A stretch of DNA of 64,000 nucleotides, taken from assembly GCF_016808335.1 (NCBI RefSeq), contig NC_053137.1, positions 8,048,506-8,112,505 on the forward strand, read 5' to 3'. This document shows, piece by piece, positions 1 to 11,400 of the stretch (position 1 is its first letter; each line of letters opens with the position of its first letter). This DNA comes from Panicum virgatum. Its lineage: Eukaryota; Streptophyta; Magnoliopsida; Poales; Poaceae. A model generated the notes under the pieces. It saw nothing but the letters and a program-made list of their open reading frames with translations. It did no database searches and had not been told where the DNA came from. A program made the translations under genes and the position numbers.

Positions 1-84
1 ATTTATGGAATGATCATAATTGATGGTCTCGGCTGTGATTATTTTATATATACTGCATTTTACAAGCCTTAAAGTTATGTGCAG

Positions 85-1082
85 CCATATGGATTTGATG
101 TTGGCAATTCTGAGAGAGGCAATGTTTTAAAAGGACTGGATCTTGGGGTTGAGGGTATGAAAGTTGGTGGCCAGGTAAGTTAATGCCAAGTTTTAATTTG
201 GTTTCCATCTATGATCTATCTTTTCAAATAAATAAATGCATTGAATATATAGACAACTAGTACAGTGCCACTGATTCTATAAACTACTACTCCCTCCGTC
301 CCAAATTATTAATCGTTTTGGCTTTTCTAGATACATAGATTTTGCTACACACCTAGACATAATATATATCTAGATGTATAGCAAAAACTCTGCACCTAGA
401 AAAGCCAAAACGACTAATAAGTAATAATTGGGGACTGAGGGAGTAGTATATTGTCACTGGCTCGATCAGTTTATAAACCAGAATGAGGATAACTAAGTTC
501 TCCCTTCATATACATTATCAAAGACAATGTCAATGATATTCCTATAATCTGTTAAACAAAGATAATTGTGCAAGTTACTTGTGGCACATAAAAATAGAAT
601 ATTGAATATCCACTTGTGTTTCAAACAAAAGAAAAGATGCATAGCAAATGTAGATCTACTTCCTTTACTTTATTGTTTTCAACAAACATATATGAGAATC
701 TTTAATAGCATTGGAAAACATAATGATGGAATTGTCAGAGGTTGATCATCGTTCCTCCTGAACTGGCGTATGGAAAGAAAGGTGTCCAAGAAATTCCTCC
801 AAATGCAACCATTGAGGTAAACTGTCATTTGTTCCCACGTAATTTACAAAATATGTCCTTTTTTTGTGTATGCCCTGGTTCAGTTTTGCCTTATCTCCAT
901 CTATTTTGTTTTTACACTCTCTTTTCAACAGCTGGATGTTGAGTTACTATCAATCAAGCAGAGTGCATTTGGGTAAGTGTGGTTGACCACTTGTAACTGA
1001 CGTTCATTTTTTTTTCTCCAACTGTCACTATAATATAAGTTTCCTTTTCTTCAGGACTCCTGTGAAGATCGTCGAAGGATAA
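85..1082 (+). CDS. FKBP-type peptidyl-prolyl cis-trans isomerase, 3' exons (partial)
   Basis: This is the C-terminal part of an FK506-binding-protein-fold prolyl isomerase, which catalyses cis-trans isomerisation of proline peptide bonds. Four in-frame exons are visible: 85-174, 739-816, 932-972 and 1055-1082, all with GT-AG borders. They encode the typical FKBP core (VLKGLDLGVEGMKVGGQ, then LIIVPPELAYGKKGV, then IPPNATIE, then LDVELLSI) and end TPVKIVEG-stop. The N-terminus lies outside the window, so targeting cannot be read; the ending resembles plant thylakoid-lumen FKBPs, which is inference. A possible poly(A) signal AATAAA is at 1257-1262. A Stowaway-type MITE sits in the first visible intron. 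Family assignment is firm; the paralogue is not. Confidence 0.9.
290..443. mobile_element. Stowaway-type MITE
   Basis: A 154-bp element with inverted ends CTCCCTCCGTCCC and its near complement, flanked by TA on both sides (288-289 and 444-445). The halves pair through much of their length (for example GTTTTGGCTTTTCTAG with CTAGAAAAGCCAAAAC). The TA duplication and CTCCCTCCGT terminus are diagnostic of grass Stowaway MITEs (Tc1/mariner). It lies in an FKBP intron. Confidence 0.9.
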
Positions 1083-2156
1083 CTGTGCATAGCATTGTAA
1101 AGAGAATGGTACATATTTGTGTGGAAAGTAGAGTGCTGCTTCGAAAAAAGGCTAGTTTACAAAGATATACTGGTGGTATTGCATTGATAGTGCACTCGTG
1201 TAAGATTTTGAACTCCATTGAAATATAGAATTCGTTTTCCTCTTATAGGTGCTGAAAATAAATCAGCTATTCCAATTTCTATATTGCCTGTACTGCTTAG
1301 AAAAACCCTTGCCGTAAATATTTAGGTGGAAAGAAAAGTATAAAAGGTTCGTAGCTCGATAGCTATGTGATTGATGATTTGGGCTTCAAGTGGCAGTTTT
1401 GTGTTTTGAGTTAAGAAGGTACATAGTATGCATTTGTGCAAATACAGAAACAAGAATAGGCAACTAGATGTGTAAAGCAAAGGCCGAAAGGTAAGGACCT
1501 AAATGGGCTGTCTTCATCTAGGACACGCAAGCAAAAAGGTGGATTTTACCCATCACGCAAACCTGGCTTATCTGTGGTGAGTTGGTCTGCTTTCTGTATA
1601 AGCATGTCCCTTTTCACTAGTTTTATTACTAATTCTATTCTATAATCAGCCATAACCACAAGGAGGGAAGCCTTGACTGGTAGAGAAGGTTCCATGCTGC
1701 CAGCAGTAGATGATCCTTGGCAATTTTTTTAAAAAAAAAAGAAGAAGAAGAAGAAGAGGGAAGCCTTTGCATCTTCTGCATGCAAAGTTTATGCTTTCTT
1801 CTCTTAATCAAGAAATGGAACAATACTAATCTTGCTCTGAAAGATAAAGATGAGTTCCATGTTGTTTAAAACTCTAGCTGTTAGTCTTTATCTCAGAGGT
1901 ATATTTATGTGAAAAACAAGATAAGATGGTATGGAAGAACCTCAACATATGCATTTATTTGTTCAAAAAAGAAGTCTGTGTGTTCTTGACCAAAGGTAGC
2001 TGGTAACGCAAAATCCATGGATGGTTAAATACCTGAACAAACTTGGCATAGTTTAGCCCTGAAGGCAAAGCAATGTAGGAACAACTTTGGGTTGGCATAC
2101 ATATAGTACTTAAAAGGTTATTCAACTGAGACTGAAGGAATGATGAAATCTTTTCA
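1083..2156. other. FKBP 3' UTR and intergenic spacer
   Basis: After the FKBP stop comes a presumed 3' UTR to about 1280, then AT-rich spacer. The only distinct feature is an A/GAA-rich tract at about 1729-1757. Any 5' UTR or upstream non-coding exon of the next gene would be near the right end; none could be identified. Confidence 0.5.
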
Positions 2157-3715
2157 ATGGAAAGTAAGAGGGCAGAGGGCATCACGAATCTCCTTCTGAA
2201 GATAGTCTTTCCCTTAGCTTTTCCCCTGGCTGGTGCTTTTATCTGTGACCTGAAAACAAACAGGGCAAATAGGCACAGTAGTTACACAGACTCATCTGAG
2301 AGTTCATTCCAATTGGACCAATCATCCGGTTCAATCTGCAAGGAAGAGGAAGAGGAAGAAATGGAGTCAACTCGTCGGGCATCGCGAAGGTTGGCCCGAA
2401 CAGAGAGTGCCTGCAGCACTGCAGGTAGGCTTATGATCAGTGAACTTGCAAGGCAGGCTTCGAATGCCGAAGAAGTCATGGTGGTAGAGGCCACTCAAAG
2501 TTCTTCAGAAGCTACAGCCAGCAAGCAGCTCCAGGATGATCAGAGGATGGCGGCCGACGAGATTGCCAGCCTGAAGATCATGGTGTCGGCCCTCGAAGAC
2601 AGAGCCTGCAGCATTGAGGCACAATTCCACGAGTACTGCGACATGAAGGAGCAGGAGTCGGCGTACCAGAAGATGCAGATCATGTGCCTGGGCATGAAGC
2701 TGGAGCTGCTGGAGTCCCAGAACCAGCGGCTCGAAGCAGCCGCTGCGGACATCCGGGCGGCGGCCGAAGAGTTTGCGGCCATGAAAGGCAAGCTCGACAT
2801 GCTGCAGAGCAAGTTCAAGAAGATCGCCAAGAGAAGCAAGCAGGATTCGGATGCTTTTTGTGAGCAAATCCTGGCTCTTGATACCAAGCAGTCCCAGATG
2901 GCCAGAAGGTGCGAGGAGTTCGAGCAGTGCATGGAGGAGATGAAGCAGCTGACGCTGCAGCTGCAGGAGCAAAAGGCAGCAGCAAACAATGAGGTAATAA
3001 TTCACCAATGATCATCTTGTTCTCGCTTCATCTTTCCATGTCTGATTTGATCGCTGATGAATTCTGACTTATAAACGCTGGGATTAAACGATGATCGAAT
3101 TAATTTACTTTGCAGAACGTGGAGGTGGTCGTGGAGAGAAGCTTGCGGAACCTGTCGAGCGGGCGGGACCTGGTGGACGGGCTGGAGGCGCTCCGGGACC
3201 GGTGGGCCGCCGGCATGGAGGAGATGATCTACTTGGGCTGGATCACGGCGTGGCTGCAGCACGACCTCATGCTCATCGACGACGACGGCGGCAGCACCGC
3301 CTACGACGGCGACGAGGACGCCGGTGCCGTAGTCGGTGGCGGCGCCTACGACCACGACGGCCGCAAGGGCGGGCGCCCGCCGCCGGAGGAGGAGGAGGGG
3401 AAGAAAGGGGAGACGATGGTGGCCGCGGCGGCGCCGAGCAACGAGGTGGAGCTGTGCAAGGCCGGGTCCGTGTCGTCGTCGTCGTCGTCCGGGTCGGCGG
3501 GCCGCCCGCGCCGCAGCGTGGAGGTGGAGCCGCAGGCGTCGTCGTGCTTGGGGTTCGCGGCGGCGGGCGGGCGCAGCGGCGGCGGCGGGGACGGTGGCGG
3601 GTGGAGCATCGGGCGGCCGAGGCTGCTCCGGAAGCTGCGCGGGTGGGCCGGGACGAAGGCCGGCGACAGGGGCAAGGCGCGGTGCAGGATCGCGGGCCCC
3701 AGTTGTCAGAAATGA
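2157..3715 (+). CDS. CHUP1-like coiled-coil protein
   Basis: Two exons, 2157-2993 and 3116-3715, join in frame across a GT-AG intron to give about 478 residues. Residues about 11-32 are hydrophobic (NLLLKIVFPLAFPLAGAFI), a possible membrane anchor. An acidic and basic linker follows, then a long heptad-like coiled coil at about 120-290 rich in Glu, Gln, Lys and Leu. Residues 318-330 (YLGWITAWLQHDL) resemble the conserved block that follows the coiled coil in CHUP1-type plant proteins, which act in actin-linked organelle positioning or microtubule organisation. The C-terminal 150 residues are low complexity (Asp/Gly, Ser runs) and end basic. The start is the first ATG of the long open frame; a later ATG at residue 69 (MESTRRASRRL) is possible. 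CHUP1-like is a motif-level call; function is not shown. Confidence 0.72.
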
Positions 3716-3907
3716 AATAAATAATCACAGCAGTTGGTCTCTGTGTATACTACGTATTTAATTTGCTTGTGAAAATTCGAGAATGTTTAAAAAATCGGGA
3801 ATGAAAAATGAAATGTGTTCTTCGAGAAGACGTGAGGAATACGGTTAGAATTGCATGTGACGGTGAGAGAAAAAAAAAGTGGTTGATTAATTAGCGTGAG
3901 TTGTATG

Positions 3908-4064
3908 TAGGGGTGGTAATAGGCTATGGTTCTAGTGGTCTTTTCATAGTCTAATAAAATTTTTAAATTATTTATTTTAAAATTATATAAGATTAGAGCT
4001 CGGTCTTTTTAAGGCTCGGTTCTTAGATTTTTTAGATCAAAATCTTGACTCTTTACCACCTCTA
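3908..4064. mobile_element. hAT-like MITE (TAGGGGTGG ends)
   Basis: A 157-bp AT-rich element with inverted ends TAGGGGTGGTAA and TTACCACCTCTA. Flanking octamers GTTGTATG and GTTTTACG match at 6 of 8 positions, compatible with an aged hAT target duplication. A related copy is at about 36446-36612. Confidence 0.6.
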
Positions 4065-4096
4065 GTTTTACGTGTGTGTTGGGAATTGGGATTATA

Positions 4097-4444
4097 GGCC
4101 ATGTTTAGTTCTCATCCCGTAAACACAAAAATACAAAATTTTGCGAAAGAATCTTGTTAATTTGAAGTACTAAATGAAGTCTATTTACAAAACTTTTTGC
4201 ATGGGGGGCTGTAAATCGCGAGACGAATCTAATGAGCATACTTAATTCATAATTTTGCAGCAGTGATGCTACAGTAACATTCCGCTAATTATTAATTAAT
4301 CATGGATTAATTAGTATCATTAGATTCGTCTCGCGATTTACAATCTATCTGTGCAAAAAGTTTTGTAAATAGACTTCATTTAGTACTTCAAATTGGTAAG
4401 ATTTTTTTGCAAATTTTTTTTGAAAAAGAACTAAACACGCGGCC
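4097..4444. mobile_element. Tourist-like MITE (GGCC-TGTTTAGTTC ends)
   Basis: Ends are GGCCATGTTTAGTTC and GAACTAAACACGCGGCC. The two halves form a long inverted repeat (for example AATCGCGAGACGAATCTAATGA pairs with its complement, allowing mismatches). It is closely similar to the copy at 10067-10412, whose 3-bp duplication supports PIF/Harbinger. Confidence 0.75.
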
Positions 4445-4945
4445 TGTGTTTGGGAGCCGGGAAGAGGGAAGAATACGCGGTGTCCATGTGCTCTGGACAA
4501 TCTTTCATCACATTCTATACTAATTGTTTTTACCTTCATGGGGATTGCAGTCGAGATCTACGTGCATGTGCATCGAGAATTTGGTAGCAGCCTGTACATT
4601 TTTGTCGGTCGCAGATCGAGCACGTTTTGCTTACTAATGCGCAAACTAATGTACGTCCTGAAATGACTTAAAGAACAAAAAAGGACTCCCGACTCATAAA
4701 CGTGGGTTGGCTTTACAATTTCTATCTTTCAAACTCCTCTGTGTTTTTTACTTTGAGTATATATAAACACAGGATGTGCAGGCTGATAATCTAAGAAAAT
4801 CTTTGCTAGATCATAATCATCATCATTAAAAAAAAGATATATAAGAAGGAAAAAAATAGAAAGAAAAATAAAAATAGTAAAAATAAAGGTATTATGAATA
4901 TTTGATCTAGTTACATTTAAGCAACTGAGGAAGCTATTTTGCTAA

Positions 4946-5178
4946 GGCCATATTTAGTTTCCAAAAAAATTTCTACAGTACCCATCACATCGAATCTTCG
5001 GACATATGCATGGAGCATTAAATGCAGTTGCAAAAAATAACTCATTACACAGTTTAACTGTAAATGAAGAGATGAATCTTTTAAGTTTAGTTAGTCTATA
5101 ATTGGATATTAGTTGTTAAATAACAACAAAAGAGCTACAGTACAAAACTCCAAAAAAATTCGCGAACTAAACAAGCTC
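4946..5178. mobile_element. Tourist-like MITE, TAA duplication
   Basis: A shorter diverged member with ends GGCCATATTTAGTTTCC and GCGAACTAAACAAGCTC, flanked by TAA on both sides. It keeps the family internal words CCATCACATCGAATCTTCGG and GGAGCATTAAATGC. The stretch 4445-4945 holds no gene or repeat that I recognise. Confidence 0.7.
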
Positions 5179-5525
5179 TAAATATTTTTCAAATAGCTTC
5201 AGCTTCATTAAAGAAACTGCTCTACTAGAGAATTTAGAGTCGAAGCTGTTTTTGAGGAGGCGCAACCGGAGCTGGAGCCTAAAATGGAAGTTTGGAGTCG
5301 GCTACGCAGGAATCGCTATGCAGTAACGGGCACCTTCGCAGTCCAGTCGATAGAACGAGCGGAGCAAAAACAAGCGCGCGCGGGCGTCGCGACGTTCTCA
5401 TGCGGAGAGAGGACGCGTACGGGGCAGAGACGGGAACGGTCGTCGGCTTCCCCGTCGCGGCGCCACGGCAGCACTCGGCGCGCCGCCGCGTGTAGCCTTG
5501 TCCGCCTCTCCCCCTTGTTGCCTTG

Positions 5526-7095
5526 GAGTTAATTCCCTCAATGCCATCAAAATTTAAGATAATTTCTTAAATGCCATTAAAATTTAGACCATCCCTTCAT
5601 TGCCACTGAAATTTTACTCCAATCCCCTCAGTGTCATTCCGTGAGTCAGCTGTTAGATTGACTGTTAAATTAGGTGAAAAAAGACGTTATTGCCCCTGGG
5701 CGCCCCCCACCGCTGCGCCACTCTTCCTCCTCACCCGCGGCACTCCTCCTCCGCCCCCTGCCACTCCCCCGCCCTGGTTCCCTTCTGCCTGCGTGCGAAT
5801 CTGGCCGACCGGCGGGGCTCCCGCCGGCCACAGGGCCGGCCGGCGGCGGGGAAAGGCGGCATGGCGACCAGCAGGAGCAGGCGGGGCCTGCGGGCACGGT
5901 GGCGCGGCCCAGGCTGCGGCCGCTGGGCGCGGAGGCGGCGGCCACGCTCGCGGCCGGAGGCCAAGATCACGCGTCGGAGCCCACGACGCTGCTGTCGGAG
6001 GGGAGCAGGCTGCGGGCGCCGCCAAGATCACGCGTCGGAGCCACGACGCTGCTCTCGCCGCCGGACAGCAGCGCGTACATCACCACCCCGGCGCTCCACA
6101 CGTCGGCCTTGGCGCCGTACTCGCCGCCGGCGACCACCTCGGGGGCCCCGTAGTGGGGCGTCCCCACCAGCCCCTCCGCGCGGCCCAGGCCCCCCGCGCC
6201 CACCCACGCCGCGGACCCGAAGTCCGCCAGGCGCGCGCGCGGCGCCGCCCCGCGGCCGTCCTCCTCGTCCTCGTCCTCCTCGGCGGCGGCGTCGATGAGG
6301 ATGTTGTCGGGCTTGACGTTGCGGTGCGCCACCCCGCGGCGGTGGCACAGCGCCAGCGCCTGGGCCAGCTACGCCACGATGGCGGCCGCCACGGGCTCCG
6401 TCACCGGCGCGCCGCGGCGGAGGCCTATCCCGCGGCGGCGTGTGGGCGGGGGAGGAGGAGAACGCGTGCGACGGGGCGGGTCCGCGAGGGACGGAGCGGA
6501 TCGGGCGGGTCCTCCTCCAGCCCGAGCGCCACCGCTCGCTTTCGCCGGCTGCCGGCAAGGAGGAGCGCTGGATCCCAGGCCGCCCCGCGAACGGCGGCGG
6601 GGCACGCCGGGTGCGGAGGCCGGGGCCCGCCCCTGAGGGACGCGAAAGGCGGCAGGGCACGCAGGGCGCGGAGGCCGGTGGGCGGCGCGAACGGCGGCGG
6701 GGCCGCAGGTCGGGCGCGGACGCCGGTGCCCCGCCCCCGAGGGCAACCAGCCGCAGCGCACGGCGGCCGAGCCGCGGAGGGCGCGGAGGCTGGTGCCCCG
6801 GCCCTGAGGGCAGCTGCGCGCGGCGCACGCCGGCCGGGCCGACGAGCCGCAGACGACTCGGGGGGGGTGCTGTGCGGCGGTCGGGAGGGGAGGTGGGGTT
6901 CGGAGTTAGGGATAGGGTTCATGGGGGTAGAATCGGAACACAAAAATTGTATAGATCAAATTTTAATATTTATGAACAGTTTTTTCACGGTTACTGTTTG
7001 GAATCTAACGGAAATGGCACTGAGAGGATTGAAGTAAAATTTCAATAGCAATGAAGAGATGATCTAAATTTTGATGGCATTCAAGAAATTGGCTG
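5526..7095. mobile_element. Pack-MULE carrying a kinase gene fragment
   Basis: A 1.57-kb element with terminal inverted repeats of over 100 bp. The left end (AATGCCATTAAAATTTAGACC ... TTCATTGCCACTGAAATTTTA) reappears inverted at about 6975-7090. Flanks GTTGCCTTG (5517-5525) and GTTGCCTGC (7096-7104) share 7 of 9 bases, as expected for a Mutator-like 9-bp duplication. The interior is very GC-rich and has no transposase. It holds a minus-strand protein-kinase fragment (6057-6402), a short direct duplication of AAGATCACGCGTCGGAGC (about 5962 and 6033), and GC-rich degenerate minisatellite-like units at about 6590-6830. This is the classic structure of a gene-capturing Mutator-like element. Confidence 0.85.
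6057..6402 (-). pseudogene. Captured PEPC-kinase-like protein kinase fragment
   Basis: Inside the Pack-MULE, the minus strand encodes the middle of a Ser/Thr kinase domain: CHRRGVAHRNVKPDN, an acidic insertion (EEDEDEEDG), LADFGSAAW, LVGTPHYGAPEVV and DVWSAGVVMYALLSGG. The pattern is that of the small calcium-independent PEP-carboxylase kinase (PPCK) group. It cannot be functional as a kinase: the catalytic Asp of HRD is Asn, a TAG stop interrupts the frame just before LAQALALCH, the ATP-binding lobe is absent, and homology ends at the end of subdomain IX, where unrelated sequence begins. DFG and APE are kept. The PPCK assignment is by motif reading only. Confidence 0.8.
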
Positions 7096-8473
7096 GTTGC
7101 CTGCCGCCTCGCGGACGCGACGTGAAAGCAGATGCCGGCGTCTGTGGGCGCATCGAACTCGTCCGAGACCGTGCATGGAAGACGGGGCGGGGCGCCGCTC
7201 GGCGCGGCCGGGGGCCTCTCGCGTCGCGCCCCATGCCTGCGTCGTGTCGACGCCACCGCGCCCCCGGTCACCACGTGCCCTCGCCGCGCCCCGCCTCGCC
7301 TGGCGCCCTGCCCCCTTCGCTTTGCTCGGCTCGCTTCTCTTTCCCGGCTGCAGCAGCAGCACGGCTGCATGAGTGCATGGCGAAGCCTGGGCGTGGCAGC
7401 CTGGCACGTAGCGAGGGGGAGCACGAGTCCAAGATCTCGCATCAGGATTGACGCATCATGGCGATGGCGCCGTTTTTCGCGCAGGCACCCCCGACCTTAT
7501 CGCTTATTCGCGCCGTCGGGCTGCGCAATGGAAGGGGCGACGGTTATTCCTTCTTCTTTTAGTTCTTTTTGAACTCCTAGTTTCGTTCAGAATTGCGGAG
7601 ATTATTTTTCCCTGCTCCCGAAAGCAGAAGGAGATTCAAGAAACGCCAACGCCAGTTTTAATAGGGTTTTACAGTTTTTCTCTTTTCTCCCTTTTCTTTC
7701 TTGCGAGAGGAATAATACAGTCTTTTCCTCCTTGGCTGTATAATTTTTTTTCAGTATTTCTCAAGATTTAGGTCTCAAATTCCGCTTGCTTTGTACGGCT
7801 TCTTTACAAATTGAGATCTTTGTACTGCTTTACAAATCGATGTCTCGTACCACTCGCCTTGACGACAAAGCGAAGTACTACACGCATGGGCATTGCTCAA
7901 TGCACCATATCTGATATATAACGATATTAATATCATATTCCCTTATTTTTTATAACTTATCATTTTAGTATATACTTGACGTGTACACAGTTATGTATAA
8001 ATTCATCTGAATTGAAGCAAAGCAAAAGGAACTTATTACCCCAAGGACCGAAAATGAAAACCTGAGAAACCAAGGAACCCAACTGCAATATCCCCTCATT
8101 TAGTCATTTGACCAAAGTCACCAAACTAGGCCTTAAAATATTGCGTTCGTCGATCTCGTGGGTCCCACGCCCCTTCTAGTATTTCCCCACCTACTACTCG
8201 TACTACTTGCTTTTCCTCCGCCTCCGTCGCCGTCAGCAAACGCGACGCGCGCACACATGCTTTTCTTCCTCGCCATGGCAAGCATCGCCGCCCTCCTCCC
8301 GCACAGGAGCGTAGCCACCCGCCACCGTCCTCCTCATATGAACATGTCCTAACTCCTAAGCTTGCCGCCGCGTGCAACCGCACCTCGCAAGGCACGGCGA
8401 GAAACTCCGGACAGCGGCTAGCTTGTGATGGCGGCATCGTCGTCCTTGCCTTGACACCGAGGCCAAACCAGCC
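7096..8473. other. GC-rich spacer and promoter side of the GT47 gene
   Basis: Sequence either side of the Pack-MULE (5284-5525 and 7105-7540) is GC-rich, with open frames in several registers but none resembling a known protein. From 7541 to 8125 it is ordinary AT-rich spacer. 8126-8473 leads into the GT47 start and includes its likely 5' UTR. I identify no gene here. Confidence 0.4.
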
Positions 8474-11400
8474 ATGCGAGCCTCCGTCTCCGCGTCCTCC
8501 GCCGCGGCACCTTGCGTGCCGTGCTTGCAAGTCCATGGCAACGGCAGGGCGGTCGCCGCCGCCTACGCCGTGGCGGCGTGCCTTGTGGCGGTGACCTTCT
8601 TGGCGCTGGCTGCCTTGGACCCCAGGACGCAAGCTTCCAGCTGGTTCTTGTCGTCGTCTTCGTCTTCGTCTTCCTCCATCGCCTCTTTCTCCTCCTTGCA
8701 GCCGAGCGGAGGTGGCGGTGACGCTGAGCACCTCCTGGTCACCTCCAGCTCCTTCTCCGACGGCGGCCGCGACGGCGGCCGCAGGAACAGCTCCGGCAAG
8801 GAGGTGCACGAGGAGTTGCAGGTTGGTGGTGACGACCTCCTGCTGTCCTTGATCAGCCCCAGCTCCGGCCATGGCGCGCCGCCTCAGCTCTCCATCACGC
8901 CGCCGGTCGCCGCACCGGAACCGGAACCGACACCGGCCGCACTGGCTCCGGCTCCAGCGACGGTATATATGCAGTCCCAGCTACCAGCTTGGCTACCAGT
9001 TGATGGTGTCATTTATTTTTCTTCCGTTTATTTTAACGAATTCTGGTTAGTTCGTTGGATTCATTCTTGAAGTGCACTGTTTTTTTTTTTTTTGAGGGGG
9101 GAATGAATTTCCATTTTGATTCAGGTTCAGAATTGGGACATGTCATGCTTTTGCTGGATACTAGCACCTATTAGTAGTGTGTTTAGTTGATTAAATTGTG
9201 CAATAAAAAAATGCAAATGGAGCAATAGCTAGGACTACAAAATCTCTGTTCAGGAAGCCCATGAATCACTGAATCAGAAGTTCAGAACTGAACTTGTAAA
9301 AAAAATTTATTGTTGCTGGCCTAACAAGAACGCCAAAATTCGCTGACATTTGTACACGTGGATATTTACGGCACAGTAGTACTAGTAGTACTCTCATCAT
9401 GGGACCTTTTGGACAGAGCATCATCATCTTACTCCTTGTCAACTTTTAGTTCACTTCGATCACCGCCGAATTCAACAGTAGATTTCCTGACAACAATTCA
9501 ATGATGGTATAACTATCGGTGTTGTGTGACGCCGTTCATCTTCGATGGAACGGCGGAGATGATGCGCCACTGAGGAAATTAAATAATTACATTGGAGATC
9601 AAATCCTGCAGGGGAATTTACCCAATAAAAAAAACACCTCATCCTGGACACTGACACGTGGCTTTCCTCCGTGTCCTATAAACAAAATTCATCTTTTTTT
9701 CTTCTTCTCGGAGGAGGCTAGGTGTTCTTGGCTTTCCAGCGACCATTAAGGTGGAAGGAAAGGCAGCTCCGTCCTTTCGATGAATTGGCTTGTTTGTTTA
9801 CGGAGTCCTGGCTGATCCCAACCCAAAACTTTCAGAATCGTCGAGGGACGGCAGGAGAATATGTAGACCTGCTTGAATCTCTCAATTAATTGGAGAATGG
9901 CAACACTGCGCAGCTAAATTTGTACAATGTGTTGCTTGTGCAATTGAAACTGCTCGTGAATTAGGATGGGCAGCTTCCAACAACCTGGTCTAATTGCGTA
10001 AAAGGTTTCTGAATTTGCGACTGTCTTCTGTCGTCAGTTCCTGAGAAAGGAAGTTAGGCCCTGTTTAGTTCACATACCATAAACCCCGTAAACGCAAAAA
10101 AAACCGTCACAATAAATATTTCGACACATGCATGGAGTATTAAATGAAGTTTATTTATAAAACTTTTTGTATAGATGGGTTGTAAATTGCGATACGAATC
10201 TAATGAGCATACTTAATCCATGATTTGCAACAGTGATGCTACAGTAAAAATCAGCTAATTATTGATTAATCATGGATTAATTAGCATCATTAGATTCGTC
10301 TCGCGATTTACAATCCATCTATGCAAAAAAATTTATAAATAAACTTCATTTAGTACTTCAAATTAATAAAATTCCAACGCAAAATTTTTTTGCGCGGGAA
10401 CTAAACATGGCCTTAGCTTTAGATGTTTCTGCCAAAAGTTGTGACAGGTGCTAGCTGCAAATGCGCTGCATCTGAAGTTGCAGTTTGCCACAATTGTAGT
10501 AAACAGTCTGTCCACCACTTGTGCCCAAGTCTGATTTGGAGCATCGTCATGCAGCCTCTGCAACTGCAAGCTCTCCTCAGGAGTCAGGATTTAGGCAGGG
10601 ACGGCAATTCAGTCGAGATTCACGATCTGTTTCCAAAATGGTCATGCTGACCTTTTCATTTTCACGGCGTCTTGAACGGAGCATGTTAACAGTATGAGTA
10701 ATGACTAATGAGTTGCTTACTCCGATTTTGCGTTGCAGGAGAATTCAGATGATGTGGCCCTCCAAGTCACGCCACAAGTGCAGAGGAAAAGGGTTGCCAA
10801 ATTGGAGCGACTAGAACTGGGTCTGGCGAAAGCTCGGTCGGCGATAATGGAAGCTATCAAGAACAAAGACAAGAGGCCTCCGTTGGCTGACAAAGATTAT
10901 GTGCCGATGGGGCCAATCTACAGGAATGCCTATGCGTTTCACAGGTACATAGTTCTCCAGGTGAAACTTAATTGTAGTTATTACAGAATAAATACCTGAT
11001 TGTTCATGCAGTGCCAGTGATTATGAATTTTCTTTCTGAACACTGGTTCTGAATTTTCTGAACATTCTTTTCTGCAACGCAGGAGCTACCTGGAAATGGA
11101 GAAGCTGTTCAAGGTGTACGTGTACGAGGAAGGCGAGCCGCCGGTGTTCCACGACGGGCCGTGCCGCAGCATATACTCGACGGAGGGCAGGTTCATCTAC
11201 TCCATGGAGATGGAGAGCCGGCTGCGGACCAGGGACCCGGACCTCGCCCACGCCTTCTTCCTCCCCTTCAGCGTCGTCAAGATGGTGAAAATGATCTACG
11301 AGCCCAACTCTCATGACATGGGCCCGCTCAAGCGCACCGTCTCCGACTACATCAGCGTGCTCTCCACCAAGTACCCGTACTGGAACCGCAGCCTCGGCGC

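Noticed and set aside
3091..3761. Several long frames in the second exon of the CHUP1-like gene
   Set aside because: Only the frame continuing exon 1 across the splice site is kept; the others are Arg/Ala-rich shadows of GC-rich codons.
5631..7037. 468-codon plus-strand frame through the GC-rich block
   Set aside because: It is an antisense shadow of the captured kinase fragment and of GC-rich repeats. It is rich in Arg, Ala and Gly without domain features and lies inside the Pack-MULE including its TIR.
8126..8872. 248-codon minus-strand frame
   Set aside because: It overlaps exon 1 and the 5' flank of the GT47 gene on the other strand. Composition-driven, with no recognisable motif.
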